From contig NZ_AP023396.1 of the NCBI RefSeq assembly GCF_014466955.1, positions 186,001 through 250,000 of the forward strand: 64,000 bases of DNA, in the 5' to 3' direction. Positions 17,001-25,367 of this stretch are shown piece after piece. A program made the position numbers and the translations under genes. Under the pieces are notes generated by a model. It was not told where the DNA came from. It searched no databases and worked only from the letters and a program-made list of their open reading frames with translations. This stretch comes from Nocardia wallacei. GTDB taxonomy: Bacteria > Actinomycetota > Actinomycetes > Mycobacteriales > Mycobacteriaceae. Within the stretch, counting starts at the first letter, position 1; each line of letters begins with the position of its first letter.

Positions 17001-17002
17001 TG

Positions 17003-17087
17003 CGGTGGGTGTGGGATTTGAACCCACGGTGGCGTGAACCACGACGGTTTTCAAGACCGTTCCCTTAGGCCGCTCGGGCAACCCACC
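17003..17087 (-). tRNA. tRNA-Ser (anticodon TGA)
   Basis: An 85-nt class II tRNA with a long variable arm. The acceptor stem is GGTGGGT paired with ACCCACC, with discriminator G. The anticodon loop is CTTGAAA on a stem ACGGT/ACCGT, giving TGA. The T arm contains GGTTCAAATCC. CCA is not encoded. Confidence 0.95.
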
Positions 17088-17200
17088 TTGCTCCGTGCAG
17101 GAGCTATCTCAGGTTACTGGCGGGGTGGGTGGGATGCCCAATCGGTGTGGGAGAGGGGCTGTACCGTTGACCAGTTCGGTCTGTAGGGGAACGGGGTGTC

Positions 17201-18253
17201 GTGGTGCGCAGCGTGGTCGGGATGGTGGGGGCGATCGTCGCCTTGCATGTGGTCGGGTGGGGGGTGTTGTTGCTGGTGATCGTGCCGCAGCAGCATCTGG
17301 TCGATGGGGCTGTGTTCGGGGTGGGGCTGGGGGTGACGGCGTACACGCTCGGGATGCGGCATGCGTTCGATGCCGATCACATCGCGGCCATCGACAACAC
17401 CACGCGGAAGCTGGTGGCGGAGAACGGCCGGGCGCGGTCGCAGTCGGTCGGGTTCTGGTTCTCGCTCGGGCATTCGTCGGTGGTGTTCATCCTGGTCGGG
17501 CTGATCGCGCTGGGTGTGCGGGCGCTGGCGCGGAATCTGGAGGACTCCGATTCGGGGCTGCAACGCTGGACGGGACTGTGGGGGACCAGCGTCTCGGGGA
17601 CCTTCCTGATTCTGATCGGGTTGCTGAATCTGGCGTCGCTGATCGGGATCTGGCGGGTGTTCCGGCAGATGCGGCGCGGCGAGTTCGACGAGGCGCAGCT
17701 GGAACGGGCGCTGGACTCGCGCGGACTGCTGAACAGGGTGCTCGCGCCCGCGGTGCGGATGGTGCGCAAACCGTGGCACATGTATCCGGTCGGCCTGTTG
17801 TTCGGACTGGGTTTCGACACCGTCACCGAGGTCGGCCTGCTCGTGATCGCGGGTGGTGCGGCCGCGACCGGGCTGCCCTGGTACGCGATTCTGGTACTGC
17901 CCGTGCTGTTCTCGGCCGGCATGTCGCTGCTCGACTCGCTGGACGGCTCGTTCATGAGCTACGCCTACGACTGGGCCTTCGCCCGGCCGGTCCGCAAGAT
18001 CTACTACAATCTGGTGATCACCGGATTGTCGGTGGCGGTGGCGCTGCTGATCGGCGGGCAGGAACTGGTCTCGATCCTGGTGGAGAAGGTCGGTGTGGAG
18101 TCGGGGATCGTGGCCTGGATCGGCAATCTCGACCTCGGGCAGCTCGGTTACATCATCGTCGGACTGTTCGTGCTGACCTGGGCGGTGGCCGTGGCGATCT
18201 GGCGGTTCACCGGCGTGGAGCGCCGGTGGGGAAACGATCTCGCGTCGGAGTGA
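17201..18253 (+). CDS. Nickel/cobalt transporter, NiCoT family (HoxN/NixA)
   Basis: A 350-residue membrane protein with about eight helices. The NiCoT signature RHAFDADHIAAIDNTTRK lies at about residue 50, and further metal-path motifs follow (GFWFSLGHSSVV; LGFDTVTEVGLL; AGMSLLDSLDG). Members take up Ni2+ or Co2+ with high affinity, for example for urease, hydrogenase or cobalamin synthesis; the metal cannot be told from this. It starts at GTG 17201 after AGGGGAACGGGG. No riboswitch-like leader fits in the 113 bp after the tRNA. Confidence 0.93.
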   Translation: MVRSVVGMVGAIVALHVVGWGVLLLVIVPQQHLVDGAVFGVGLGVTAYTLGMRHAFDADHIAAIDNTTRKLVAENGRARSQSVGFWFSLGHSSVVFILVGLIALGVRALARNLEDSDSGLQRWTGLWGTSVSGTFLILIGLLNLASLIGIWRVFRQMRRGEFDEAQLERALDSRGLLNRVLAPAVRMVRKPWHMYPVGLLFGLGFDTVTEVGLLVIAGGAAATGLPWYAILVLPVLFSAGMSLLDSLDGSFMSYAYDWAFARPVRKIYYNLVITGLSVAVALLIGGQELVSILVEKVGVESGIVAWIGNLDLGQLGYIIVGLFVLTWAVAVAIWRFTGVERRWGNDLASE

Positions 18254-18344
18254 CCCGCCAGCGTAACTCGAATTATTGTGGCGCAGGTCACTTTCGGCGC
18301 GACCCCTATTACGCGCTTCGCCGTCGCCCTCGACCTCTGGCAGG

Positions 18345-19421
18345 ATGACGGTCATGGTTCGTCGCCGGAGACGGCGTCGGCTGCCCGGCGCCGCCATCGC
18401 CTGTGCCGCACTGATCATCGGTGTGGCGGCTTCGGCAGCTCCGGGTGTGGCCGACACTCCGCCCCCGCATCAGCCGCCCGCCGAGTCCGGTTCGGCCGAG
18501 GGGCCGCAGCCCCGGGCGGAGAAGTCGCCGCCTCTGGAAGCGGCGATCGATCACGTCGAGTCCCTCTCGGATCGGCTGGTCGAGGTGTCGGTGCGCTCGC
18601 CCGCGATGGGCCGGACCGTGCGGGTGCAGGTGCTGCTGCCCACCGACCGCAGCCGCCCCCGCCCCACCCTCTACATGCTCGACGGCCGCAGCGCGAGCAA
18701 CGACTACAACAACTGGATCGAACGCGGCCACGCCCTGCGGTTCTTCGACGACAAGCCGGTCAACGTGGTGTTCACCCTCGGCGGCCCGGCCGGCTACTAC
18801 ACCGACTGGCAGCGCACGGACCCGGTGCTGGGGACCAACAAGTGGGAAACCTTTCTCACCCGCGAGCTGCCCCCGCTGATCGACGCGAAGTTCGACGGCA
18901 ACGGCAGCAACGCCGTCGAGGGCGTGTCGATGGGCGCCGAGGCCGCGTTGATGCTGGTCATGCGCAATGCCCAGCTCTATCGCGCGGTCGCGGCCCACAG
19001 TGGTTGCTACGCCATGGGTTCCGATGTCGGCCAGGCGCAGGCGCGCGCCGTGGTGCGCACCTACGGCGGCGACCCGGACAACATGTTCGGCAACCAGTAC
19101 GACCCCGACTGGCTGGCCCACGACGTGATGGTGAACGCGGAAGGGCTGCGCGGCGAGACGATCTACCTGTCGTCGAGCAGTGGTCTGCCCGGCCCGCACG
19201 ACACCTCGGCCAACCCCGACTCGACCACCTCGGTCGCCTTCGGCGGCCCGCTCGAGGCCGCCGCCAACGCCTGCACCATGGCGCTGGCGGACCGCTTGTC
19301 CCGCATGCGGATCCCGGCCACCGTGAACCTGAACCCGGTCGGCACCCATTCCTGGCCGTACTGGGCGGACGAGCTGCCCCGGGCCTGGCCGACGCTCGCC
19401 AAGGGGCTGGGCATCCGCTGA
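18345..19421 (+). CDS. Antigen 85-like secreted esterase (mycolyltransferase family)
   Basis: About 358 residues. A basic start (MVRRRRRRRLPG) and a hydrophobic signal segment (AAIACAALIIGVAASAAPGVAD) predict export, followed by a Pro-rich linker. The catalytic serine motif is GVSMGAEAAL and the histidine is in GTHSWPYW, both as in antigen 85 proteins. LDGRSASNDYNNW matches the family's conserved loop. Mycolyltransferases move mycolic acids from trehalose monomycolate to arabinogalactan or trehalose. Whether this one has that activity or is a plain esterase is open. The ATG at 18345 or 18354 is likely; the frame before it is Arg/Pro-rich and not conserved. Confidence 0.85.
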   Translation: MTVMVRRRRRRRLPGAAIACAALIIGVAASAAPGVADTPPPHQPPAESGSAEGPQPRAEKSPPLEAAIDHVESLSDRLVEVSVRSPAMGRTVRVQVLLPTDRSRPRPTLYMLDGRSASNDYNNWIERGHALRFFDDKPVNVVFTLGGPAGYYTDWQRTDPVLGTNKWETFLTRELPPLIDAKFDGNGSNAVEGVSMGAEAALMLVMRNAQLYRAVAAHSGCYAMGSDVGQAQARAVVRTYGGDPDNMFGNQYDPDWLAHDVMVNAEGLRGETIYLSSSSGLPGPHDTSANPDSTTSVAFGGPLEAAANACTMALADRLSRMRIPATVNLNPVGTHSWPYWADELPRAWPTLAKGLGIR

Positions 19422-19545
19422 TCGGCCGGGCGCACGTTCGGCAGCCAACTCGAGAATCAGGCAGGAAGTCCGCTCCGGCCGGTTGCTTCCCGCGCCCCTT
19501 GACGGAGACTGGAGCCACCGCTACCGGCAGCATCCCCAACCGTGT

Positions 19546-20625
19546 TTATCCCAGGAACCGCCCTGTGATCTCCGGGGCCGTGGCGAAGGCCAGGAACAGG
19601 TCGTTCTCGTGCGGGTCGCCCGCCGTCACCCGGACGCCGTCGGTTCCGTAGGGGCGCACCAATACTCCTGCCGCGGCGCTCGCCTCGCCGAACTCCGCGC
19701 TGCGCTCGCCCAGCGGCAGCCAGACGAAGTTGGCCTCGCTCGGCGGGACGGTGTAGCCCGCGTCGCGGAGCGCGGCGCCCATCCGATCGCGTTCGGCCGC
19801 AACATGATCGGTGCGGTCCAGCAGTTCGTGGCGGGCCTCCAGCGAGGCGATGGCCGCCGCCTGCGCCAGCCGGTTCACACTGAACGGGATGTGCACCTTG
19901 AGCAGCGCGGTGATGACCTCCGGGTCACCCACGGCGTAGCCGACCCGCAGTCCGGCCAGCCCGTACGCCTTCGAGAAGGTCCGCAGCACGAGCACATTCG
20001 GCCGCTCGCGACCGATCTCGACGCCGTCGGGATGATCGTCGGCGGGCAGCCGCAGGTATTCGTAGTAGGCCTCGTCGAGCACCACCAGAACGTGGCCGGG
20101 CACGGCGTCGAGGAACCGGATCAGCGCGGCGCGCCCGTGGGCCGTGCCGGTGGGATTGTTGGGATTGCAGACGAAGATCAGCTTGGTGTGCTCGGTGACG
20201 GCCGCCGCCATCGCGTCGAGGTCGTGGGCGTAGCCGTCGGTCAGCGGCACCCGCACCGCCCGCGCGTTGCCCACCTGGGTGACGATCGGATACGCCTCGA
20301 ACGAGCGCCACGCGAACAACACCTCATCGGTCGGCGCGGCGCAGGTGATCTGCACCAATTCCTGGCACAGCGCGACACTGCCGCAGCCGACCGCTACCCG
20401 CGACACGTCCACGCCGTGGAACTCCGCGATGGCCGCGCGAAGTTCGCTGGCCATGTTGTCCGGGTACCGATTGGCGAGTTCGACCGCCTCCGCGACGGCC
20501 TTGGCAACGGTCGGCAGCGGGCCGTGGGTGGTTTCGTTGCTGGCCAGTTTCACCGCGCCCGGACGGCTGCGGCCGGGTGCGTAGGCGGGGATGGACTCCA
20601 GGTCCGGACGAATACGAGCGCTCAC
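19546..20625 (-). CDS. pat: Histidinol-phosphate / aromatic amino acid aminotransferase (HisC-type, Pat)
   Basis: A 359-residue class I/II PLP aminotransferase. The cofactor lysine sits in TFSKAYGLAGLRVGY, the Asp in VVLDEAYYEY, and the substrate region is LASNETTHGPLP near the start. The sequence pattern fits the second HisC-like enzyme of mycolic-acid bacteria (Rv3772), described as an aromatic (phenylalanine) aminotransferase. No other histidine biosynthesis gene is nearby, which supports the Pat reading over a pathway HisC. The ATG at 20625 gives MSARIRPDLESIPAYAPG, a standard family N-terminus. Confidence 0.88.
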   Translation of the reverse strand: MSARIRPDLESIPAYAPGRSRPGAVKLASNETTHGPLPTVAKAVAEAVELANRYPDNMASELRAAIAEFHGVDVSRVAVGCGSVALCQELVQITCAAPTDEVLFAWRSFEAYPIVTQVGNARAVRVPLTDGYAHDLDAMAAAVTEHTKLIFVCNPNNPTGTAHGRAALIRFLDAVPGHVLVVLDEAYYEYLRLPADDHPDGVEIGRERPNVLVLRTFSKAYGLAGLRVGYAVGDPEVITALLKVHIPFSVNRLAQAAAIASLEARHELLDRTDHVAAERDRMGAALRDAGYTVPPSEANFVWLPLGERSAEFGEASAAAGVLVRPYGTDGVRVTAGDPHENDLFLAFATAPEITGRFLG

Positions 20626-20750
20626 CCCACCACAGTAGAACCTGCCGGACCGGCTCGATCGCGGTGGCGGTCCGGCCGGAAATTATTCGGGTGAGCCCGC
20701 CTCACATGCGAGTTCTCCCGAAGTTTCTGAAGCCGAACTACCCTGGTTTC

Positions 20751-21446
20751 ATGTCGGGCATTTATCGAGACATCGCTCCGCTGCGCGGCGGTGGCGTGGC
20801 GGCCCGGGTGCCGATCACCGTGATCGAGCCGGAGGGGCATGCGCGCGGCGCGATCGTCGTATTGCACGAGTCCCGGGAGTTCGCGGAGGCGTTGCTGGAG
20901 TTGATGCGGTCGCTGTCCATCGAGGGCTGGATCGTCGTGGCGCCGAATCTGTTCCACCGTAATGGCAGTACCGACGCGGTATTCGGTGACGAACTGTTCG
21001 CCGACTTCGACGCGTGTTACGACTGGCTGATCGGCCGCGGGGTGTTCGGCGACTGCATCGGGGTGCTCGGCTTCGACTCGGCGGGCACGGCCGCCTGCCT
21101 GGTGGCGACCAACCGGCCGATCGGCGCCGCCGTCAGCGTCGCGGCGCCCGGCATCATCACCCCGCTCGACGACCGGGCCGACGCACTGGTCACTGCCGCC
21201 CCGCGCCTGCAAGCCCCGTGGCTGGGCCTGTACGGCACCGACGATCCCGCCACGCCGGCCGACCAGCTCGAGACCTTGCGCGAGGCGGCCGCCCGAGCCG
21301 CCGTCGCCACTCTGCTGGTCAGCTACCCCGGCCTGCACCACCGCCCCGACCACCCCGGCTTCGACCCCGCCGACGCCGACGACGCCGACGTGCTGCTCGA
21401 CGCTCAATCCCGCATCTTCGACTGGTTCGACAGCCACCTACGCTAG
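20751..21446 (+). CDS. Dienelactone hydrolase-like alpha/beta hydrolase with an atypical nucleophile site
   Basis: About 231 residues, divergent from pat. The alpha/beta-hydrolase core shows GAIVVLHESREF, YDWLIGRG and the C-terminal histidine region YPGLHHRPDHPGF typical of dienelactone hydrolases. The nucleophile elbow, normally G-x-C-x-G-G, reads GFDSAGTAA, so Cys is replaced by Asp, or by a shifted Ser. It may use a different mechanism or be inactive. The ATG at 20751 has no clear ribosome-binding site; ATG 20706 (MRVLPKFLKP) is an alternative. Confidence 0.75.
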   Translation: MSGIYRDIAPLRGGGVAARVPITVIEPEGHARGAIVVLHESREFAEALLELMRSLSIEGWIVVAPNLFHRNGSTDAVFGDELFADFDACYDWLIGRGVFGDCIGVLGFDSAGTAACLVATNRPIGAAVSVAAPGIITPLDDRADALVTAAPRLQAPWLGLYGTDDPATPADQLETLREAAARAAVATLLVSYPGLHHRPDHPGFDPADADDADVLLDAQSRIFDWFDSHLR

Positions 21447-21542
21447 CCCCACTTGACCAGCCGTTTTGCGTCCCGAGCAGTACCTCTGTACTCTTTGCTC
21501 TCGGCGGTTCGAAAGGACCGGGCCCTCGACGAGAAGGCTCCA

Positions 21543-21632
21543 GGAGGCGTGCCAGAGCGGCCGAATGGGACTCACTGCTAATGAGTTGTCCCTTCACGGG
21601 GACCGGAGGTTCAAATCCTCTCGCCTCCGCCA
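21543..21632 (+). tRNA. tRNA-Ser (anticodon GCT)
   Basis: A 90-nt class II tRNA including an encoded CCA. The acceptor stem is GGAGGCG/CGCCTCC. The anticodon stem-loop is ACTCA-CTGCTAA-TGAGT, giving GCT. It has a long variable arm. Confidence 0.95.
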
Positions 21633-21683
21633 CGCCCGGCCAGCCGGGCTACAACTGAAAACGATGTCACCAGACATCACCCT

Positions 21684-21756
21684 GCGCCCGTAGCTCAACG
21701 GATAGAGCATCTGACTACGGATCAGAAGGTTGGGAGTTCGAGTCTCTCCGGGCGCG
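21684..21756 (+). tRNA. tRNA-Arg (anticodon ACG)
   Basis: A 73-nt tRNA with acceptor stem GCGCCCG/CGGGCGC and discriminator G. The anticodon stem-loop is CTGAC-TACGGAT-CAG in outline, giving ACG, whose A34 is the substrate of the TadA deaminase encoded at 35136. CCA is not encoded. Confidence 0.93.
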
Positions 21757-21763
21757 CATCAAT

Positions 21764-21794
21764 CCCCTGACCTGCATAGTGGTCAGGGGGTTTT
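21764..21794 (+). terminator. Rho-independent terminator after tRNA-Arg
   Basis: CCCCTGACC pairs with GGTCAGGGG around a nine-base loop, followed by GTTTT. The last T is the first base of the GNAT stop codon on the other strand. Confidence 0.8.
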
Positions 21795-22372
21795 CATATG
21801 TTTCGATCCGCGGCATCGTTGTTTTCGGCTCGGGTGAGTTCCCAGATTATGTCCGTGCCGATTTCCCCGGGAGTCAGCGGGCCGCGGGGTGGGGATTGGC
21901 GGGCGATTCGGGTGAAGCCGAGGCGGCGTGGTACGCCGCCGCTGGGGGTGTTGGCGGCGTCGTGCCAGATTTGTACTCGGTCGATGCCGGGGAGGGTGAA
22001 GGCGGCGGTTATCAGGGCTGCCGTGGCTTCGGTGGCGTAGCCGTGGCCGGTGTGGGCGGGGTGTAGCCAGTAGCCGATTTCGAGGGCGTCGGGGCCGAGA
22101 CGGTTCTCCAGGCCGCACACGCCGATCATGGTGTCGGAGACCAGGATTGCGTAGGAGTAGGCGGTGCCGTCGAGCCAGTTCTGTTCGGCCTGGGTGAGGA
22201 AGTCCGCTATCGCTGCGCGGGGATGTTCGCCCTCGGGAGATACCCACGCCATCCACGGGCGGAGATGGGAAAGGGATTCGTTGATGAGACGGTAGAGGGT
22301 TTCCTCGTCCGTGCGGCGGACCCGGCGCAGTTGGACGCGTCCGTGGGCGAGGGTTTCGGCCGGGTGGGTCAT
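21794..22372 (-). CDS. GNAT acetyltransferase, RimJ/RimL-like
   Basis: A 192-residue Gcn5-related N-acetyltransferase. The strand-turn-helix acetyl-CoA site is seen in EIGYWLHPAHTGHGYATEA (Q/R-x-x-G-x-G/A type, here HTGHGYA), followed by RVQIWHDAANTPSGGVPRRLGF. The layout is that of RimJ/RimL-type enzymes that acetylate protein N-termini or small amines. The ATG at 22372 has no clear ribosome-binding site and lies in a 47-bp tandem repeat that copies the start region upstream. The stop overlaps the T-tract of the tRNA terminator on the other strand. Confidence 0.85.
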   Translation of the reverse strand: MTHPAETLAHGRVQLRRVRRTDEETLYRLINESLSHLRPWMAWVSPEGEHPRAAIADFLTQAEQNWLDGTAYSYAILVSDTMIGVCGLENRLGPDALEIGYWLHPAHTGHGYATEATAALITAAFTLPGIDRVQIWHDAANTPSGGVPRRLGFTRIARQSPPRGPLTPGEIGTDIIWELTRAENNDAADRNI

Positions 22373-22524
22373 GTCGTTGGTACGCGTCCGTGGGTGGGGG
22401 TTTCGGTCGGGTGGGTCATGTCGTTGGTGCCCGTCCGTGGGTGGGGGTTTCGGTCGGGTCGGTCATGTTGTTGGTACGCGTCCGTGAGTGAGGGTTCGGC
22501 CAGGTAGGTCATGTCGCCATGGTT
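22338..22524. repeat. 47-bp tandem repeat over the GNAT start, four copies
   Basis: CGTCCG recurs at 22338, 22385, 22432 and 22479, a period of exactly 47 bp. Each unit runs on with TGGGTGGGGGTTTCGGTCGG and GGTCATGTCGTTGGT or close variants. The first unit contains the real GNAT start codon; the other three carry copies of it that read out of frame into short MTHPTETPTHGR-like peptides. Since 47 is not a multiple of 3, extra copies cannot extend the protein. Confidence 0.85.
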
Positions 22525-22648
22525 GTCCCGGGAGGTGCCGGCGGGCAAGCCGCCCGCTAGCCCCGTTCCGGCACTCGAGTAACGTTCTCCCGCGGGCCCG
22601 GCGCGGTGGTGGTGGGGTCTGCCGGGGTCGGGCGGCGAAAGGAGAGCT

Positions 22649-23854
22649 GTGACGGGCGCGCTGATGGTCGGGCTGTTCGCCGGTATCGGCGGGCTGGAGC
22701 TCGGTCTGGGCGCGCACGGGTGGCGGACCGAATTGCTGTGCGAGATCGATCCGGGCGCACAGGCGGTGCTGTCGGCGCGGTTTCCCGAGGTCGAGTTGCA
22801 TGCGGACGTGACCAGGTTGCGGTCGCTGCCGTCCGGCACCGATCTGGTCGCCGCCGGGTTCCCGTGTCAGGATCTCTCGCAGGCCGGTCGGACCGCCGGG
22901 ATCTCCGGTGCGCGTTCGGGTTTGGTGGATCAGGTGTTCCGGTTGGTGCGGCGTAAACGAGGGCCGCGCTGGTTACTGATCGAGAATGTGCCGTTCATGC
23001 TGCAACTCGATCGTGGGCAGGCGATGCGGCACATCACCGCCGCACTCGAGGAACTCGGCTACACCTGGGCGTATCGAGTGGTGGACGCCCGCGCGTTCGG
23101 ATTACCCCAGCGGCGGCAGCGGGTGCTGATGCTCGCCTCGCGCACCGAGGATCCGCGCCCGGTGCTGTTCGGCACCGACGCCGGGCCGCGAACGATCGGC
23201 GACGCTGCGGTCGACCCGTGCGGTTTCTACTGGACCGAGGGGGTGCGCGGGCTCGGCTGGGCGGTGAACGCCGTGCCGACCCTCAAGGGCGGATCGGGGC
23301 TGGGGATCGCCAGTCCGCCCGCGGTGCGGCTGCCGTCGGGCGAGATCGTCACCCCGGGACTCGCGGACGCCGAACGCCTGCAAGGCTTTTCGCCCGGTTG
23401 GACGGATCCGGCGCTGGCCGCACCCGGCGTGCGGCAGGGCCATCGGTGGAAGCTGGTGGGGAACGCGGTCAGCGTGCGCATGGCGTCGTGGGCGGGGGCG
23501 CGGCTGGCCGACCCGGTGGTCGACGTCGTGCCCGACGAACTGCCGCTGCCGAGTCACCGCTGGCCCGCGGCGGCCTGGGGACACGCCGGAACCGTGCACC
23601 GCGTGGCCGTCTCCACCTGGCCGGTCCACGAACCGTACGAGGACCTCCGCTGGTTCCTCGAGGACGCCCGCCTGCTGTCGGCCCGCGCCACCGCGGGGTT
23701 CCTCCGCCGCGCCGCCCGCGGCAATCTCCGCTTCCCGCCCGGATTCCTGGCCGATGTGGAGAACCATCTACTCAGAATGGGCGGGTTCCCGCCTGTCCCA
23801 AATGAATTCGCCGACTTGTCCACACTCGCCGAGCCCCGTGTCACGGCTCGCTGA
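22649..23854 (+). CDS. DNA (cytosine-5) methyltransferase
   Basis: A 401-residue C5 methyltransferase with ordered motifs: I FAGIGGLELG (SAM binding), IV GFPCQDLS with the catalytic Cys at about 73, VI LIENV, VIII QRRQRV, X GNAVSVRMASW. The variable target-recognition region lies between VIII and IX, and a C-terminal extension of about 100 residues follows motif X. The target sequence cannot be read. GTG 22649 follows AAAGGAG with good spacing. A Vsr endonuclease gene follows; no restriction endonuclease is recognisable nearby. Confidence 0.92.
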   Translation: MTGALMVGLFAGIGGLELGLGAHGWRTELLCEIDPGAQAVLSARFPEVELHADVTRLRSLPSGTDLVAAGFPCQDLSQAGRTAGISGARSGLVDQVFRLVRRKRGPRWLLIENVPFMLQLDRGQAMRHITAALEELGYTWAYRVVDARAFGLPQRRQRVLMLASRTEDPRPVLFGTDAGPRTIGDAAVDPCGFYWTEGVRGLGWAVNAVPTLKGGSGLGIASPPAVRLPSGEIVTPGLADAERLQGFSPGWTDPALAAPGVRQGHRWKLVGNAVSVRMASWAGARLADPVVDVVPDELPLPSHRWPAAAWGHAGTVHRVAVSTWPVHEPYEDLRWFLEDARLLSARATAGFLRRAARGNLRFPPGFLADVENHLLRMGGFPPVPNEFADLSTLAEPRVTAR

Positions 23855-23992
23855 CAGACGTGCTGACCCGGCGAGGCGACCGGAGTTGACGTGGGTGGCC
23901 GGGCCGGCGGAGTGTCGAAGCAGCACAGTGCGACCGCTGGGACGAGCGAGCGGACACGATCGAGATATGCGAGGACCGGAATTGGGAACATC

Positions 23993-24409
23993 GTGACCTC
24001 CGGACGCCCCGCGACCGACGCGCGGACCAGCGCGCGGATGTCCCGCCAGCGCCGCGTCGGCACCAAACCCGAAACCGAACTGCGGAAGGAACTGCACCGG
24101 CGCGGATGCCGGTTCTTCGTGGACCGCGCACCGCTGACAGGGCTGCGGCGACGGGCCGACCTGGTATTTCCGCGGCGGAAGGTCGCCGTCTACGTCGACG
24201 GGTGTTTCTGGCACCGCTGCCCGGAGCACGCCACCTACCCGAAGAACAACGCGCAGTGGTGGGCGGACAAGCTCGCGGGCAATGTCGCGCGCGATCGTGA
24301 CACCGACGCGCGGCTGGCCGACGCGGGCTGGCTGGTGGTGCGGGTGTGGGAACACGAGCCCGCCGCCGCGGCGGCCGACCGAGTGCAGGCGGCGCTGTCG
24401 TCCCGATAG
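23993..24409 (+). CDS. vsr: Very short patch repair endonuclease (Vsr)
   Basis: About 138 residues. The Vsr core is clear: MSRQRRVGTKPE, LRKELHRRGCRFFVDR, the catalytic Asp in RRADLVFPRRKVAVYVDG, and CFWHRCPEHATYPKNNAQWW with the zinc-region His and Cys residues. Vsr nicks T:G mismatches made when 5-methylcytosine deaminates, and it is usually encoded beside its cytosine methyltransferase, as here. The start is probably GTG 23993; the frame is open further upstream and ATG 24038 is also possible. Confidence 0.9.
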   Translation: MTSGRPATDARTSARMSRQRRVGTKPETELRKELHRRGCRFFVDRAPLTGLRRRADLVFPRRKVAVYVDGCFWHRCPEHATYPKNNAQWWADKLAGNVARDRDTDARLADAGWLVVRVWEHEPAAAAADRVQAALSSR

Positions 24410-24485
24410 GTCATGATGGAGGGGAAGGTCGGCAACCCGTCCGACCAGTCCGTACTCGGGCCGACGGACCGACGAAACGAGGGCG

Positions 24486-25250
24486 ATGGCGCAGACCGAA
24501 CACTCGCGCTCCGCGGCGGCCGTGCTGGAACGAGAGCGGCCGGGGTCTCGCCGGCCGTGGGTGCTGCGCTGGTGCATCGCCGCGGCGATCGCGGTGGCGG
24601 GCGTCTGCTACTCCTCGTGGGTCCTGGAATTCGTGCTGCCGATCGGCTTGGATCCGGTCGACTCGTTCCTCAGCGAACTCGACGCCGAGGGCCGCCCGTA
24701 CGGCTGGGTGTTCTCCACAGCCGACACGATCGCGGGCAGTCTGACGCTGGCGGCGGCACTCGGCGGGCTGGTCGCGTTCCCGCGCCGCCGGTTGTCCACA
24801 GTCGGATGGGTGGCGCTGGGTTGCTTCGGCGCGGCCACCATCGCGGACGCGCAATGGCCGATCGAACCCTGCGCCGGATCGTGCGACAACGGCCTGCTCC
24901 CGCAGCTGCACCAGGTGCACGCGCTCACCAGCACGCTCGCCGTCACCTCGATCTTCGTGGCGATGATTGCGTTCAGCGCGGCCGCGTTCCGGTATCGGGA
25001 CTGGCCGATCCTGCGCCATTCCGGCCTGTGGATAGTCGTGCTGGGGATGGCCGCCACGGCCTGGATGTTGATCGCCGACAACCTGACCGGCGACTACGCG
25101 CTCGGCATCGCCCAGCGCATCCAGGTGGGGGCGATGTCGCTGTGGCTGGTGGCGCTGGCCGTGCAGGTCGGGCTGGTCAGTGGCGGCGGACGCGCACGGC
25201 AACCAGCGAGCGCGGCGCCGACGACGCGACGGCCCCCGACACGGCCATAG
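24486..25250 (+). CDS. DUF998-type membrane protein
   Basis: A 254-residue protein with about six transmembrane helices, matching the DUF998 family in length and layout. An acidic loop between helices 1 and 2 reads SFLSELDAEGRPYGWVF, and PCAGSCDNG suggests a disulfide or metal-binding outer loop. The function of the family is not known. The C-terminal tail is disordered (SAAPTTRRPPTRP) and overlaps a small gene on the other strand. Confidence 0.8.
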   Translation: MAQTEHSRSAAAVLERERPGSRRPWVLRWCIAAAIAVAGVCYSSWVLEFVLPIGLDPVDSFLSELDAEGRPYGWVFSTADTIAGSLTLAAALGGLVAFPRRRLSTVGWVALGCFGAATIADAQWPIEPCAGSCDNGLLPQLHQVHALTSTLAVTSIFVAMIAFSAAAFRYRDWPILRHSGLWIVVLGMAATAWMLIADNLTGDYALGIAQRIQVGAMSLWLVALAVQVGLVSGGGRARQPASAAPTTRRPPTRP

Positions 25251-25305
25251 CTCCCAGGACGGCCAGCGCGCCGGCTCCGGCGATGATCTCCATGAGTATG
25301 TGCAT
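25177..25305 (-). CDS. Candidate 42-residue small membrane protein
   Basis: ATG 25305 behind GGTGGAG opens a short frame (MHILMEIIAGAGALAVLGAM, then VSGAVASSAP) with one hydrophobic helix and a basic tail VRVRRH. It overlaps the 3' end of the DUF998 gene on the opposite strand. Small actinobacterial membrane peptides of this kind exist, but support here is only the ribosome-binding site and composition. Confidence 0.35.
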   Translation of the reverse strand: MHILMEIIAGAGALAVLGAMAVSGAVASSAPRSLVAVRVRRH

Positions 25306-25367
25306 AACTCCACCGTGACACCGCCGCCTGTCAGTGGTCCGTGCGTCGTGTGGGTAAATCCTGAGAA

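Noticed and set aside
17088..17200. Cobalamin or nickel riboswitch before the NiCoT gene
   Set aside because: Only 113 bp lie between the tRNA and the start codon and no conserved riboswitch boxes are visible.
22338..22524. Possible CRISPR array because of regular spacing
   Set aside because: The units are contiguous variants of one sequence without unique spacers, and no cas gene is nearby. The same holds for the arrays at 32837 and 34792.
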